Part shown: positions 44,125-53,316 of the stretch, in pieces
Numbering within the stretch: position 1 is the first letter of the stretch
Layout of the letters: every line of letters begins with the position of its first letter
Assembly: GCF_018881815.1 (NCBI RefSeq)
Contig: NZ_JACVPP010000001.1
Location: forward strand, 493,352 to 557,351
Direction of reading: 5' to 3'
DNA from: Polynucleobacter sp. MWH-HuK1
GTDB taxonomy: Bacteria; Pseudomonadota; Gammaproteobacteria; Burkholderiales; Burkholderiaceae
Length of the DNA: 64,000 bases
Translations under genes and position numbers: made by a program
The notes under the pieces: model-generated
Databases searched by the model: none
Seen by the model: only the letters and a program-made list of their open reading frames with translations
Told to the model about the DNA's origin: nothing

Positions 44125-45003
44125 TCAATCTGAAGAAATCAAATTGTAAGCGGGATTTTTATTTAGCCCCCGAACAACCCGACCTACCCACCCTTTAGGA
44201 AGATTTTGAAGCAGATTTTCTAGTTTTGCGGTGTCAGTCTTAGGGTCTAAGACTGCAAAAACGCTACTTCCAGATCCAGACATACGGGGCTGAGAGCCCG
44301 GTACCGCCTGGTTAATCCAATCCAAAGCTTGCTTCACTTCTGGGCAAATCCGCATCGCTACAGCCTGACAATCATTTGATTGAAACAACAATGGCGATGC
44401 AAGAAAGCCATCAATTGTAATCTGAGCGTGATCTCGGGTCAATTCTGGGTCCTGAAAAATACTAGCGGTAGCAATTCCCTGGTTGGGGAAGATGACCAAA
44501 AAAAGAGGGGTTTCAAGGGAAATTTCCTGAATTTTCTCCCCAATACCTTCAACAAAGGCATTTTTGCCAAAAATAAAGAATGGGACATCAGCCCCTAGCT
44601 TTAAACCCAAATTACAAAGAGTTTCATTGGGTAGATTGAGATTCCAGAGCGCGTTGAGACCAATCAATGTGCTTGCTGCATCAGAGGATCCGCCACCCAT
44701 TCCTGCGCCCATCGGAATTTCTTTTTGTAGATCAATTTCAACCCCAGCCTCAAGCTTGCAAAAATCTTTCAACAAGTTTGCAGCGCGTACTACTAAATCT
44801 TGTTCAGGTGTAACTCCGGGGATGGGGTTTACTCGGCGCACTTCCTTTTCAGGAATGCGTTTTAAGTGGAGCGTGTCACACCAGTCAATAAGTTGAAAGA
44901 CAGATTGAAGTAGGTGATAGCCATCATCTCTGCGTCCAACAATGTGCAAAAAAAGATTGAGCTTAGCTGGCGAGCGAAGGGATAAAGAATCTAGGCTCAC
45001 CAT
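44125..45003 (-). CDS. ispE: 4-diphosphocytidyl-2-C-methyl-D-erythritol kinase
   Basis: A 292-residue GHMP kinase of the non-mevalonate isoprenoid pathway. Motifs: SPAKLNLFLHIVGRRDDGYH, the ATP loop PMGAGMGGGSSDAAST and the C-terminal MSGSGSSVFAV. It follows the TPR-LolB gene by 11 bases on the same strand, matching the lolB-ispE-prs order of proteobacteria. Confidence 0.96.
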   Translation of the reverse strand: MVSLDSLSLRSPAKLNLFLHIVGRRDDGYHLLQSVFQLIDWCDTLHLKRIPEKEVRRVNPIPGVTPEQDLVVRAANLLKDFCKLEAGVEIDLQKEIPMGAGMGGGSSDAASTLIGLNALWNLNLPNETLCNLGLKLGADVPFFIFGKNAFVEGIGEKIQEISLETPLFLVIFPNQGIATASIFQDPELTRDHAQITIDGFLASPLLFQSNDCQAVAMRICPEVKQALDWINQAVPGSQPRMSGSGSSVFAVLDPKTDTAKLENLLQNLPKGWVGRVVRGLNKNPAYNLISSD

Positions 45004-45014
45004 ATTCTTCTTAC

Positions 45015-46502
45015 TTAATCATTCGGTCTGTCAAATACAAGGCGAATATCAATGGAACCAATATTCGAGCTGCGTGTCATAGTGAGCTTCTCTAGGCGAC
45101 CGCTATTGCTCCACGTATAAAGTAGATCCCAGCCATCTTGACTAATTTTGTTTACCTGGCCCTTGGCATTTCTATCAACGCTTGCTTCACTACCAGCGCG
45201 AACTTCACCTCTTAACCAGTTAGATAGACCCCTTGCTGGCAGAGGGAGTCCTAAGGTGTTTTGTACTAGGGTGTCAGCGTCTACCGCTGCCACTACCTTG
45301 CCATCGCTCTCCAGAGTAGCTTCACCTGGTGTGATGGTAATTTTTGCAATTGACCCACCCATAGGATTGCGGATCTCTAGAACATCTTTTAACGAATCTT
45401 GCGTTAAGGTAAATCCGCCTGAGCCACCTTGGTTTTGTGTTTCAGTTAAGCCAATAACTTTGACTGCGAAACGACCATCCCAAGAACCTTTGGCTGTTTG
45501 ATCATCTCTAGTCCAGTCAGGTTTAAAGCGCTTGAGTGTTTCCTTGAGTGTTGGGTTGTTAGCATCCAATTTTTGACCTTGTCGCCAGATCTCTTCTGCT
45601 TCGCTCTGACGATTCATAACCCACAAAACCTCTCCAACATGGGCAGCGATATCTGCTTCTGGTTTCATAGCAAATGCTTGTTGCAGTTGCTCTAAGGCAA
45701 GAGCGTTTTTTCCTAAGCGAAAATTCACCCAACCCAAGCTATCCAAAATGAAACTGTCTTTTGGTGATAGTTGGTGTGCCTTGCTAATTAATGTTAACGC
45801 TTCTGGTAGTTGTACGTTGCGATCAGCCAGGGAGTAGCCGAGAGCATTTAAAGAATTCACATCATTTGGGTATTTGCGCAAAATATCGCGCAAGGTTTTT
45901 TCCATGACATCGATGCGACCGACTTTTTCCGCAGACATCGCATAGGTGTAGAGCAAGCCAGGATCTTTGGAAGCAATTTTGACTGTTGACGCGATTTCAT
46001 AAAACGCACGTAGTGCATCTGATTCATCTTTTGCTTTAGCAAGCAGTGCTTGTAATTGCAAAAGAGTGTTTTCTTGTTTCGCCGGAGTTTGTTGTCGTAG
46101 TAAGGCAATGGCTGGCTTAACTGCATCAGACCAACGATTGCTCAAAATCAGAAGAGTCACTAAGACTTCTTTCGGCTTTGAATCTGAGGCTGGAGATAGT
46201 TCATCCCAAGTCTTGGCGGCTTGCATAGCTAGGTCTGGCGAGCCACCCGCAATCGCTATTTCCATCGCTCTTTGGGCTAGCCTAGGATCTTTGTATTGGC
46301 GTGCCATCTCTAGGTAGGTGTTGTAGGCCAAGCCAGCCTCACCACGCTGGAGAGCGATTTCAGAGGCAAGCACCTCAAAGATGGCTTCACCAGTTTGTAA
46401 TCCATTTGCCCGTGGCTGCGCTTGGGCGTGTGAAATGACTACACCAGCTACGGTCGCCAGGAATAAAGCCTGTATTAGAGGTTTCAGTGCGAATTTACTC
46501 AT
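45015..46502 (-). CDS. lolB: Exported TPR protein fused to a LolB domain
   Basis: About 495 residues from ATG 46502 (the track uses GTG 46508). Residues 1-30 are a signal peptide ending in SHAQA; there is no lipobox cysteine. Residues about 40-330 are helical repeats with clear TPR units such as NSLNALGYSLADRNVQLPEA. Residues about 343-493 form a LolB domain: WDGRFAVKV, GGFTLTQ, LEIRNPMGG, LGLPLPARGLSNWLRG, GWDLLYTW and IDIRLVFD. LolB is normally a separate outer-membrane lipoprotein that receives lipoproteins from LolA. Position before ispE supports the LolB identity. TAGAAT ends exactly 6 bases before ATG 46502. Confidence 0.87.
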   Translation of the reverse strand: MSKFALKPLIQALFLATVAGVVISHAQAQPRANGLQTGEAIFEVLASEIALQRGEAGLAYNTYLEMARQYKDPRLAQRAMEIAIAGGSPDLAMQAAKTWDELSPASDSKPKEVLVTLLILSNRWSDAVKPAIALLRQQTPAKQENTLLQLQALLAKAKDESDALRAFYEIASTVKIASKDPGLLYTYAMSAEKVGRIDVMEKTLRDILRKYPNDVNSLNALGYSLADRNVQLPEALTLISKAHQLSPKDSFILDSLGWVNFRLGKNALALEQLQQAFAMKPEADIAAHVGEVLWVMNRQSEAEEIWRQGQKLDANNPTLKETLKRFKPDWTRDDQTAKGSWDGRFAVKVIGLTETQNQGGSGGFTLTQDSLKDVLEIRNPMGGSIAKITITPGEATLESDGKVVAAVDADTLVQNTLGLPLPARGLSNWLRGEVRAGSEASVDRNAKGQVNKISQDGWDLLYTWSNSGRLEKLTMTRSSNIGSIDIRLVFDRPND

Positions 46503-46508
46503 AAGCAC

Positions 46509-46514
46509 ATTCTA
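46509..46514 (-). promoter_or_regulatory. -10 element 6 bases before the TPR-lolB ATG
   Basis: TAGAAT, then GTGCTT, then ATG 46502 on the minus strand. It favours ATG 46502 over the GTG at 46508. Confidence 0.6.
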
Positions 46515-46525
46515 ATCCGCGAATC

Positions 46526-46531
46526 TACAAT
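46526..46531 (+). promoter_or_regulatory. -10 element 6 bases before the mutM ATG
   Basis: TACAAT, then CCATTT, then ATG 46538. Confidence 0.6.
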
Positions 46532-46537
46532 CCATTT

Positions 46538-47374
46538 ATGCCAGAACTTCCAGAAGTAGAGGTCACACGATTAGGAATTGCGCCCCACCTTGAGGGACGC
46601 AAAGTTACCGCCGTCAAAATCATTGATGGGCGCTTGCGTTGGCCCGTCCCCGCCAGTCTGAGTAAATCCTTGCCTGGACAAAAGGTAAGCACCATAAAGC
46701 GTCGCGGCAAGTATCTCCTGTTGGAAATGGATACGGGTTATTTACTCATTCATTTGGGGATGACGGGAACCTTGCGAGTGTTGCCAAGTTCAGATTCTTT
46801 GAAGACCCATGATCGAGTAACGCTGGAATTTGGTAAGTTAAGCTTGCGTTTGCATGACCCTAGAAAATTTGGCGCTGTTTTATGGCACCCCAAATCTAAG
46901 GGCCCTATTGAAAAATTTACGCTTTTGCAAAAGCTTGGGGTGGAGCCATTCTCTCCAGAGTTTTCGGGAGAATTGGGCGCGGAGATTTTGTATCAATGTT
47001 CGCGCAAGCGTAGTGTTGCAGTTAAACAATTTCTTTTGGCAGGCGAAGCAGTTGTCGGTGTCGGTAATATTTATTGTTCCGAAAGCTTATTTGAGGCGGG
47101 TATTCATCCGGCTAAAGCGGCTGGTAAATTAACTCGACCACAATGTTCGCGTCTTGCAAAGGCTGTCAGATTGATACTGAAAAAAGCGATTGATGCTGGC
47201 GGTAGCTCACTAAAAGATTTTGTGAATAGCGATGGCGACCCAGGACATTTCATGGTTCAAACCAAGGTCTATGATCGCAAGGGCTTGCCATGCAAGGTAT
47301 GCAAAACACCCATTAACCAGATAGTGCAGGGTCAGCGCTCCACCTACTTTTGTCCGCAATGTCAAAAGCGCTGA
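46538..47374 (+). CDS. mutM: Formamidopyrimidine-DNA glycosylase
   Basis: A 278-residue DNA repair glycosylase/AP lyase that removes 8-oxoguanine. The N-terminal catalytic PELPEVEVTR, the helix-two-turn-helix region and the C-terminal zinc finger CKVC-X16-CPQCQ are all present. It is divergent from the TPR-LolB gene (35 bp gap) and overlaps mutY by 16 bases, so both enzymes of the GO repair system are made together. TACAAT ends 6 bases before the ATG. Confidence 0.96.
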   Translation: MPELPEVEVTRLGIAPHLEGRKVTAVKIIDGRLRWPVPASLSKSLPGQKVSTIKRRGKYLLLEMDTGYLLIHLGMTGTLRVLPSSDSLKTHDRVTLEFGKLSLRLHDPRKFGAVLWHPKSKGPIEKFTLLQKLGVEPFSPEFSGELGAEILYQCSRKRSVAVKQFLLAGEAVVGVGNIYCSESLFEAGIHPAKAAGKLTRPQCSRLAKAVRLILKKAIDAGGSSLKDFVNSDGDPGHFMVQTKVYDRKGLPCKVCKTPINQIVQGQRSTYFCPQCQKR

Positions 47375-48504
47375 TTAACACCTTTGCGTCAAAGTTAATT
47401 GCTTGGCATGGCGTCAGCGGGCGCTCTGGCTTGCCGTGGCAAGGCAATCGGGATCCGTACGCGGTATGGGTATCAGAAATTATGCTGCAGCAAACTCAGG
47501 TTGCGACGGTCCTTGAGCGCTATCCACGCTTTATGAAACGATTTCCGACAGTAAAAAAATTAGCCGCTGCTGATATTGATGAAGTACTAGCCGAATGGGC
47601 TGGCTTGGGTTACTACTCTCGCGCTAGAAATTTGCACTTATGTGCAAAGCAAGTCATGACAGAGTTCGGGGGTAATTTTCCAAGTGACCCCGCCTTACTT
47701 GAGCAATTAAAAGGTATCGGTCGCTCCACTGCGGGCGCGGTCGCTGCCTTTGCATTTCATGAGCGTGCACCTATTTTGGATGCTAATGTTAAGCGCATCT
47801 TGGCGCGTTTATTCGCGGTTGAGGGCAGCATTCAGGACAAGGCAGTGAATGAACAACTTTGGAATATGGCAACAGATTTGCTGCCAAAAAAATCTGTTGA
47901 TATGCCGGTATATACACAAGCCTTGATGGACTTCGGTGCAACCTGGTGCACGGCACGTAAACCAGTTTGTTTGGGCTCTGAAAAAAAGTGTCCTTTCACA
48001 AAAGACTGCCAGGCTAACTTGAGTGATCAAGTGCTTCTGCTGCCGCAAAAAACCAAGAAAATGAAATCTCCTGAATTCGACTGCAATATATTGTTGATCC
48101 GTTCGGGTAATTCTGTCCTGCTGCAAAAGCGTCCTAGTAAAGCGATTTGGGGCGGCCTCTGGTCTTTGCCTGAATCAGTCTGGAAGCCTAGGGTGCCAGG
48201 CTCTAAAGATGCCGATTTAAGCTCGCAGGAATTATTTCAAGCTGCAATGCCTCAAGAAAAGACTTTAGTCCTTGCAAAGGCTTGTAAGCCCTTCCATAAG
48301 ACAAATGAAATTAAGCATGTATTTACTCATAGACGTCTTTGGATGCATATATGGCAAGCAAACTGCTCAAAAGAGTTGGCATTTTCAAATCCAGGTCTAA
48401 GGTGGGTTCCCCTAAATCAGTTGGGGCGCTATGGCTTACCCCAACCGATCAAGACTTTGCTACAGGGATTGAGTCTAGTTCGCGGTGACGCTCTAAAAAA
48501 TTAA
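47359..48504 (+). CDS. mutY: Adenine DNA glycosylase MutY
   Basis: A 381-residue enzyme from ATG 47359 that removes adenine opposite 8-oxoguanine. Catalytic Glu40 is in VSEIMLQQTQV and Asp141 in APILDANVKR. The 4Fe-4S cysteines are Cys197, 204, 211 and 217: spacing CX6CX6CX5C, not the usual CX6CX2CX5C. The C-terminal NUDIX-like domain (GGLWSLPES, HVFTHRRLWMHIW) recognises the oxidised base. The 3' end overlaps the convergent rapZ by 56 bases. Confidence 0.94.
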   Translation: MSKALINTFASKLIAWHGVSGRSGLPWQGNRDPYAVWVSEIMLQQTQVATVLERYPRFMKRFPTVKKLAAADIDEVLAEWAGLGYYSRARNLHLCAKQVMTEFGGNFPSDPALLEQLKGIGRSTAGAVAAFAFHERAPILDANVKRILARLFAVEGSIQDKAVNEQLWNMATDLLPKKSVDMPVYTQALMDFGATWCTARKPVCLGSEKKCPFTKDCQANLSDQVLLLPQKTKKMKSPEFDCNILLIRSGNSVLLQKRPSKAIWGGLWSLPESVWKPRVPGSKDADLSSQELFQAAMPQEKTLVLAKACKPFHKTNEIKHVFTHRRLWMHIWQANCSKELAFSNPGLRWVPLNQLGRYGLPQPIKTLLQGLSLVRGDALKN

Positions 48505-49339
48505 GCTGTAAGTTGCTGAAGTCTTTTTGGCTGCGAAAGTATTCACTTAAGCGATTGACCAAATAAACCGACCGGTGTTGACCACCAGTACAGCCAATAG
48601 CTACCGTTAGATAACTGCGCCCATCGGCAATGTAATGCGGTAGCCAGCGATGAATGAACTGCGTAATGTCCGCCTCCATGTTCACTACCTCTGAAATTTT
48701 TGCTAAAAACTCTTTAACGGGTTTGTCATTGCCAGTAAGCGGTCTTAGGACTTTGTCGTAGTGAGGGTTGGGTAGGCAGCGCACATCAAAAACGAGATCT
48801 GCCTCGCTAGGTACGCCCTTTTTAAAGCCAAACGATTCAAACACCACAGTTAAGCCAACAGGCTTGTCTTTGAGAAGATCTTGAATCCAAGATCGCAGCG
48901 CATGGGCGGGAATGTTACTGGTGTCAATGCTGTGTGCTTGAGCGCGTAAGGGCTCTAGTAGGCTACGTTCATTATCAATAGCCTCAATGAGCGTTGCTGA
49001 TTGAGATTGCTTAGCATTGGTAGATAAAGGGTGGCGACGACGTGTTTCTGAAAAGCGTTGCACCAAAGTATTGGTATCGGCATTTAAGAATACAACTCGG
49101 ACCTGATGATTTTTGCGTAAGTTCTCAAGAATAGATGGTAAGTCGGCAATAGATTGTCCTCGACGAGCATCTATGGCAACCGCAACTCGCTCGCACTGCT
49201 CATTTTCTAGAGTGGAGATGAGATTTTCTAAAAGAGAAACGGGAAGGTTATCAACGCAGTCATAGCCGGCATCTTCAAAAGCCCTCAGGGCTACTGATTT
49301 ACCTGAGCCTGAGATTCCGGTAATCAGATTAATTTGCAT
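48449..49339 (-). CDS. rapZ: RNase adapter protein RapZ
   Basis: A 296-residue P-loop protein. Walker A is GISGSGKSVALRAFEDAG and the C-terminal signature is GCTGGQHRSVYLVNRLSEYF. In E. coli RapZ guides RNase E to the GlmZ small RNA and tunes glucosamine-6-phosphate synthesis; in this lineage the RNA partner is not known. It follows hprK by 3 bases in the ptsN-hprK-rapZ unit. Confidence 0.94.
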   Translation of the reverse strand: MQINLITGISGSGKSVALRAFEDAGYDCVDNLPVSLLENLISTLENEQCERVAVAIDARRGQSIADLPSILENLRKNHQVRVVFLNADTNTLVQRFSETRRRHPLSTNAKQSQSATLIEAIDNERSLLEPLRAQAHSIDTSNIPAHALRSWIQDLLKDKPVGLTVVFESFGFKKGVPSEADLVFDVRCLPNPHYDKVLRPLTGNDKPVKEFLAKISEVVNMEADITQFIHRWLPHYIADGRSYLTVAIGCTGGQHRSVYLVNRLSEYFRSQKDFSNLQLNFLERHRELDSIPVAKS

Positions 49340-49342
49340 AAC

Positions 49343-50329
49343 TTAAAGTAAGCGACCCTGTGACTTAATGGAGTCAGCCTCTGCATTCATCTGCAGACGT
49401 TGGCGCTCAATGAATTCCTTGAGCGTATCAATGCCACGCAATTGCAAAATCGTATTACGGACCGCTGCCTCAACCAGAACGGCTAAGTTGCGACCTGCAG
49501 CAACCTGAATTTTGACCGTACGAATTGGAATACCCAAGACATCAACGTGCTGGGCTTCAAGCGGTAAACGCTCAAATGCACCATCAGTTCTACGTACAAG
49601 TTGCACGATCAAGCGAAGTTTTAATTTGCGACGAACAGCTGTTTCACCGAAGATTGTCCGGATATCCAATAAACCTAATCCACGAACCTCAAGTAAGTTA
49701 CGCAAGATAACAGGACAGCGACCCTCAATGTAGTCTGGTCCAAGACGCGCAAAATCAACCGCATCATCCGCAACCAGGCCATGACCCCTTGAGATCAACT
49801 CAAGACCTAATTCGCTCTTGCCAAGACCGGATTCACCGGTGAGTAGGACGCCCAGACCCAAGATATCCATAAAGACACCGTGCATTGTGATTTGAGGTGC
49901 ACCAATTTTGGTTAGGTAGATTCGTAAATGATCAATTACCTCTGCAGCAGAAATTGCAGTAGTGAATAAAGGCGTTGAAGAACGTTGGCAGAAAAGTTGT
50001 AAATCAGGGTCTGCGCTCTTGCCGTCGGCTACGATGACGCAAGGCGGCGTTTTAGAAATCAGGCTCGCAATTTGTTCTTGTTTTTGTTTTGGCTCTAGAG
50101 CGGCGTGATAGTCAACCTCTTGCTCGCCGAAAATTTGTATACGGCTTGGGTGGATAAGGTTTAAGTGCCCCACTAAGTCGGAGCTGGCGGCAGCTGCTTT
50201 TACAGCCTCAGGTGGAAAAGTGCGATCAGCACCCTCGAGACCACCAATCCAAGAAAGTTTTAACTCTGAAACATTGTCATCAAAAATCTGCTGAGCAGTT
50301 ACTCCATCCAGGAGTAATGGCTGAGTCAT
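49343..50329 (-). CDS. hprK: HPr kinase/phosphorylase
   Basis: A 328-residue bifunctional enzyme that phosphorylates HPr at Ser46 and reverses it. It has the P-loop [19 protein letters not shown] and the family signature ending [15 protein letters not shown]. In proteobacteria HprK acts with regulatory PTS proteins rather than in classical catabolite repression. Its ATG overlaps the ptsN stop by 4 bases. Confidence 0.96.
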   Translation of the reverse strand: MTQPLLLDGVTAQQIFDDNVSELKLSWIGGLEGADRTFPPEAVKAAAASSDLVGHLNLIHPSRIQIFGEQEVDYHAALEPKQKQEQIASLISKTPPCVIVADGKSADPDLQLFCQRSSTPLFTTAISAAEVIDHLRIYLTKIGAPQITMHGVFMDILGLGVLLTGESGLGKSELGLELISRGHGLVADDAVDFARLGPDYIEGRCPVILRNLLEVRGLGLLDIRTIFGETAVRRKLKLRLIVQLVRRTDGAFERLPLEAQHVDVLGIPIRTVKIQVAAGRNLAVLVEAAVRNTILQLRGIDTLKEFIERQRLQMNAEADSIKSQGRLL

Positions 50330-50787
50330 TTTGCTTTACCCCAGCGTTGTAGGAGGTCGCAAACTTTTGAGGGGTCTGTAGAGGAAAGCAAAGTTTGGCG
50401 TGCATCTGCGTCTGATAGCAGTTGAGCAATTGAAGATAGGATTTCTAAATGCTGTTGCGTCGCCTTTTCAGGCACCAGTAAGAAAATCAGAATTGAGACT
50501 GGTTCGCCGTCGGGGGCCGCAAACTCAATAGGGTCTTGGAGTCTCATAAAGCCAGCGCTTGGCTGTTTCAAGCCTTTAACTCGGCCGTGTGGAATAGCCA
50601 CCCCAGCACCAAGAGCGGTAGAGCCTAAATCTTCGCGTGCATTAAGGAACTCAACTACAGAATTTTTATCAATCCCAGTTTGTTTGGCAAATAGCTCTCC
50701 AGCGGCTGCAAATGCATCGACCCTACTTTTGGCAGGTACGTCCAATGCAATGCAGTCGGGAGTGAAAAGATGGGTCAGGGCATTCAT
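50326..50787 (-). CDS. ptsN: PTS IIA-like nitrogen regulatory protein PtsN (EIIA-Ntr)
   Basis: A 153-residue EIIA domain with the phosphorylated His67 in [20 protein letters not shown]-Ntr receives phosphate through EI and HPr and regulates potassium transport, stress and nitrogen responses in other bacteria. It is normally part of the rpoN operon; here rpoN itself is absent from the neighbouring position. It follows hpf by about 33 bases. Confidence 0.95.
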   Translation of the reverse strand: MNALTHLFTPDCIALDVPAKSRVDAFAAAGELFAKQTGIDKNSVVEFLNAREDLGSTALGAGVAIPHGRVKGLKQPSAGFMRLQDPIEFAAPDGEPVSILIFLLVPEKATQQHLEILSSIAQLLSDADARQTLLSSTDPSKVCDLLQRWGKAK

Positions 50788-50820
50788 GTGAATTGATTAT
50801 AGGTGTCCTGACAAAAGAGA

Positions 50821-51144
50821 TCACTCAAAATGCTTTTCGTGGTGATGATCTTGGACCTTTTCTTTGTGTTTAACGACTTGACGCTCCAGTTTATCTACCA
50901 CCGCATCCATCGCATGGTAGAGGTCGGCGTTATGTGCTTCAGCGAACAAGTCCTTCCCCTTAAGGTGAATAGTGATCTCAGCGCTTTGGCGAAGATCCTT
51001 TTCCTTGGCCTTATCTACTATCAGGAAGGCGGACGCATCAATCACATGGTCAAAGTGCTTACGAATTTTGGCTAGCCCTGCCTCAAGGTGTGAGCGCATT
51101 GCGGGTGTAACTTCTACATGACGGCTATTAATTTTTAAATTCAT
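50821..51144 (-). CDS. hpf: Ribosome hibernation-promoting factor
   Basis: A 107-residue HPF/RaiA protein from ATG 51144 with an AAGGAG Shine-Dalgarno sequence. Family motifs: MNLKINSRHVEVTPAMRSHLE and EAHNADLYHAMDAVVDKLERQV, with a His-rich tail. It binds the 30S subunit and dimerises or silences ribosomes in stationary phase. In relatives rpoN lies just upstream; here lptB does. Confidence 0.95.
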   Translation of the reverse strand: MNLKINSRHVEVTPAMRSHLEAGLAKIRKHFDHVIDASAFLIVDKAKEKDLRQSAEITIHLKGKDLFAEAHNADLYHAMDAVVDKLERQVVKHKEKVQDHHHEKHFE

Positions 51145-51338
51145 TAGCAACTCCTTGTATAGATACTATTGATGCGTGCGCATACTGATGCCTGGGGTGC
51201 GCAGCAGGCCCCTGAAATTTTTTGAGCTGTTTTTTTTGGAAAAATAAACCATGAACCTCCAGCGTATCAGCGAATTTGCTGAAAACCAAGAGGGTGAAGC
51301 GATTTTTATTGCTAAAAAGGTCGGAAGCCTTACTGGGC
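51145..51338. other. Intergenic region lptB-hpf, conserved site of rpoN, without rpoN
   Basis: This 194-base gap lies where betaproteobacterial relatives carry the roughly 1.4-kb rpoN gene. Neither strand contains a sequence recognisable as a sigma54 remnant. It holds the leader of hpf with TATACA/TAGTAT hexamers on the minus strand and a 41-codon plus-strand ORF (51251-51376) that runs into the end of lptB and is judged non-coding. Confidence 0.7.
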
Positions 51339-52106
51339 TTACATCCGGAAGTTTTCGCCTAGGTAGACTCTTCTAACAGCATCGTTTTGAATAATCTGAT
51401 CTGGTTTCCCTTCGGCTAGCACGCTACCTTCGCTGATGATGTAAGCGTGGTCGCAGATGCCTAGGGTTTCACGGACATTGTGATCGGTGATCAGAACCCC
51501 AATTTGACGGTCTCGCAAGAAGCGAACGATTCGCTGAATTTCCCCAACGGCAATAGGGTCAACACCGGCAAATGGTTCATCTAACAAAATAAATTTAGGC
51601 TGGGAAGCAAGAGCTCTTGCAATCTCAACGCGCCTACGCTCGCCGCCCGAAAGGGAAAGGGCTGGATTATTGCGTAGGTGGCTAATCTGAAGTTCGCCCA
51701 AGAGCTCATCTAGGCGATTGGCAATCTCACCTTTGCTGAGGGGTTTGCCTCCCTGAACTTGGAGCTCAAGTACAGCTTGGATGTTTTCAGCTACGTTGAG
51801 TTTTCGGAATACAGAGGCTTCTTGCGGTAAATAAGAAAGCCCCATGCGGGCTCTCTCGTGAATTGGTAGGTGTGTAATATCTGCACCATCAAGAACAATA
51901 TTCCCGCCATCTAGGGGAACGAGACCAACAATCATGTAGAAGGATGTTGTTTTACCTGCTCCATTAGGGCCCAACAAACCTACAACCTCTCCGCAACGCA
52001 CTTGAACGGATACGTCTCGAACCACAGTTCTTGAGCCATAACGTTTTTGTAGGTTATGGGCGCTGAGTGTGGGCGCATTATTGGCTTGAGTTAAATCCGC
52101 TGTCAT
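51339..52106 (-). CDS. lptB: LPS export ABC transporter ATP-binding protein
   Basis: A 255-residue ABC ATPase. Walker A is [10 protein letters not shown], the signature [15 protein letters not shown] and Walker B FILLDEP. With LptF and LptG it pulls lipopolysaccharide from the inner membrane onto the LptC-LptA bridge. It overlaps the lptA stop by 4 bases. Confidence 0.97.
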   Translation of the reverse strand: MTADLTQANNAPTLSAHNLQKRYGSRTVVRDVSVQVRCGEVVGLLGPNGAGKTTSFYMIVGLVPLDGGNIVLDGADITHLPIHERARMGLSYLPQEASVFRKLNVAENIQAVLELQVQGGKPLSKGEIANRLDELLGELQISHLRNNPALSLSGGERRRVEIARALASQPKFILLDEPFAGVDPIAVGEIQRIVRFLRDRQIGVLITDHNVRETLGICDHAYIISEGSVLAEGKPDQIIQNDAVRRVYLGENFRM

Positions 52107-52672
52107 TTCTCTAATGTTGCTTTTCGTCTTGGTGAAAGGATGGCTCTTGCTAGTGGTAGGTCTTCTGGCTTTGCATCCTTTGGAGGGATGACACGATAGT
52201 ACTGCTTTACATCATCGTACTCAATTTTCCAGCCCTTCAATTGATCGAGCATTTGCATATTGAGCAAGCGTTTCAGGCTGGCGTCACCAGTGATTGTTAG
52301 AAACTCTGTTTTGGCATCATAGGTAACCTGGGCGCCACGCCCTTGCATAAATTCATCTGCAGGCCCTTCGCGACGTTGCCTGAAACTGGCTACCTCATTG
52401 GGATTGCCAATGACATCAACAAATTCATAGCCTTGAGGGTCAACTGTAATGTGCCCATCTTCACCGGTAACAATAATACTGCCTTTAATGAGGAGAACTT
52501 GGCCGTTGAGGTCATAAATTTGTTTAACGTCGTTTACGGAAACTTTTTCTGCTTCCAAAATGACAGGCTTGTCTTGATCTGCTTTTTCAGCGCGCGCTAG
52601 ACTCGCTACAGTGAGTCCTAATGCAAGGCAGCCAATAAGGATGCGAGTGTGCCGGCAATGAATCATGCGCAT
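52103..52672 (-). CDS. lptA: LPS transport periplasmic protein LptA
   Basis: A 189-residue OstA-type protein with a signal peptide (ending SLARA) and the beta-jellyroll repeat pattern ([21 protein letters not shown]). It bridges LptC and LptD across the periplasm. The start overlaps the lptC stop by one base. Confidence 0.94.
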   Translation of the reverse strand: MRMIHCRHTRILIGCLALGLTVASLARAEKADQDKPVILEAEKVSVNDVKQIYDLNGQVLLIKGSIIVTGEDGHITVDPQGYEFVDVIGNPNEVASFRQRREGPADEFMQGRGAQVTYDAKTEFLTITGDASLKRLLNMQMLDQLKGWKIEYDDVKQYYRVIPPKDAKPEDLPLARAILSPRRKATLEK

Positions 52673-53313
52673 TATGGATTTCTCCGTGGAGCGCGTTCAA
52701 TGCGCCCCTTAACTTGACCACTGAGTACCATACTTTGTTCAACATTATTGAATACTCCACCATCTGTGGAGTGCATGATCGACATTCCCTGCTCCAGGAT
52801 AATGGGTCGATTAGTTTCAATAATGTCATCATTAATTAAAACTTTGAAATAACTAGAGCTGGCTAACATTCTTAAGGTGGCTGGCTGCGTTGCAGTAGCA
52901 TCTTGAGCGGGTCGGAAAATACTAGCGTTATCGTATAAATCCAAAATGGTGAGATCACCATCGAGATGCCCGGTGTCGGATTTGACTGTTACCGGCGCCT
53001 TATCGGCTTGAAACAAACGCATGCGGGGCGTCAGAATATCGATGGATGCGTCATCATCATAGTGGGTTACCTTTACCCCCAGAATTCGATATTTAGTGTT
53101 TCCCAATTCATTTAGCGCAGATAGCGCGCCATCTTTAATGGTGTAATCAGGCTCATGCAGTCGTACTCGCTCTAGAGGAGATTTTTCCGGCGGAGTATTT
53201 TTTTGTACTAACCAAAAAGTGGCTAGCGTAAGGGCGCCCATCAAAATTAACGGCATTAGACGCAACAGCGTACGACCAATACCAAGCTTAATTTGTTGGG
53301 GATTCAACTGCAT
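52672..53313 (-). CDS. lptC: LPS export system protein LptC
   Basis: A 213-residue bitopic protein. One helix (LLRLMPLILMGALTLATFWLV) is followed by the periplasmic jellyroll domain. It receives LPS from the LptBFG transporter and passes it to LptA. It follows kdsC by 3 bases in the conserved kdsD-kdsC-lptC-lptA-lptB order. Confidence 0.93.
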   Translation of the reverse strand: MQLNPQQIKLGIGRTLLRLMPLILMGALTLATFWLVQKNTPPEKSPLERVRLHEPDYTIKDGALSALNELGNTKYRILGVKVTHYDDDASIDILTPRMRLFQADKAPVTVKSDTGHLDGDLTILDLYDNASIFRPAQDATATQPATLRMLASSSYFKVLINDDIIETNRPIILEQGMSIMHSTDGGVFNNVEQSMVLSGQVKGRIERAPRRNP

Positions 53314-53316
53314 TGC

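Noticed and set aside
51145-51338. Possible remnant of rpoN
   Set aside because: Both strands were read; no RpoN-box-like or sigma54 core sequence could be seen.
51251-51376. 41-codon plus-strand ORF in the lptB-hpf gap
   Set aside because: No Shine-Dalgarno sequence, no promoter at the leaderless distance, and its end runs antisense into lptB; no family resemblance.
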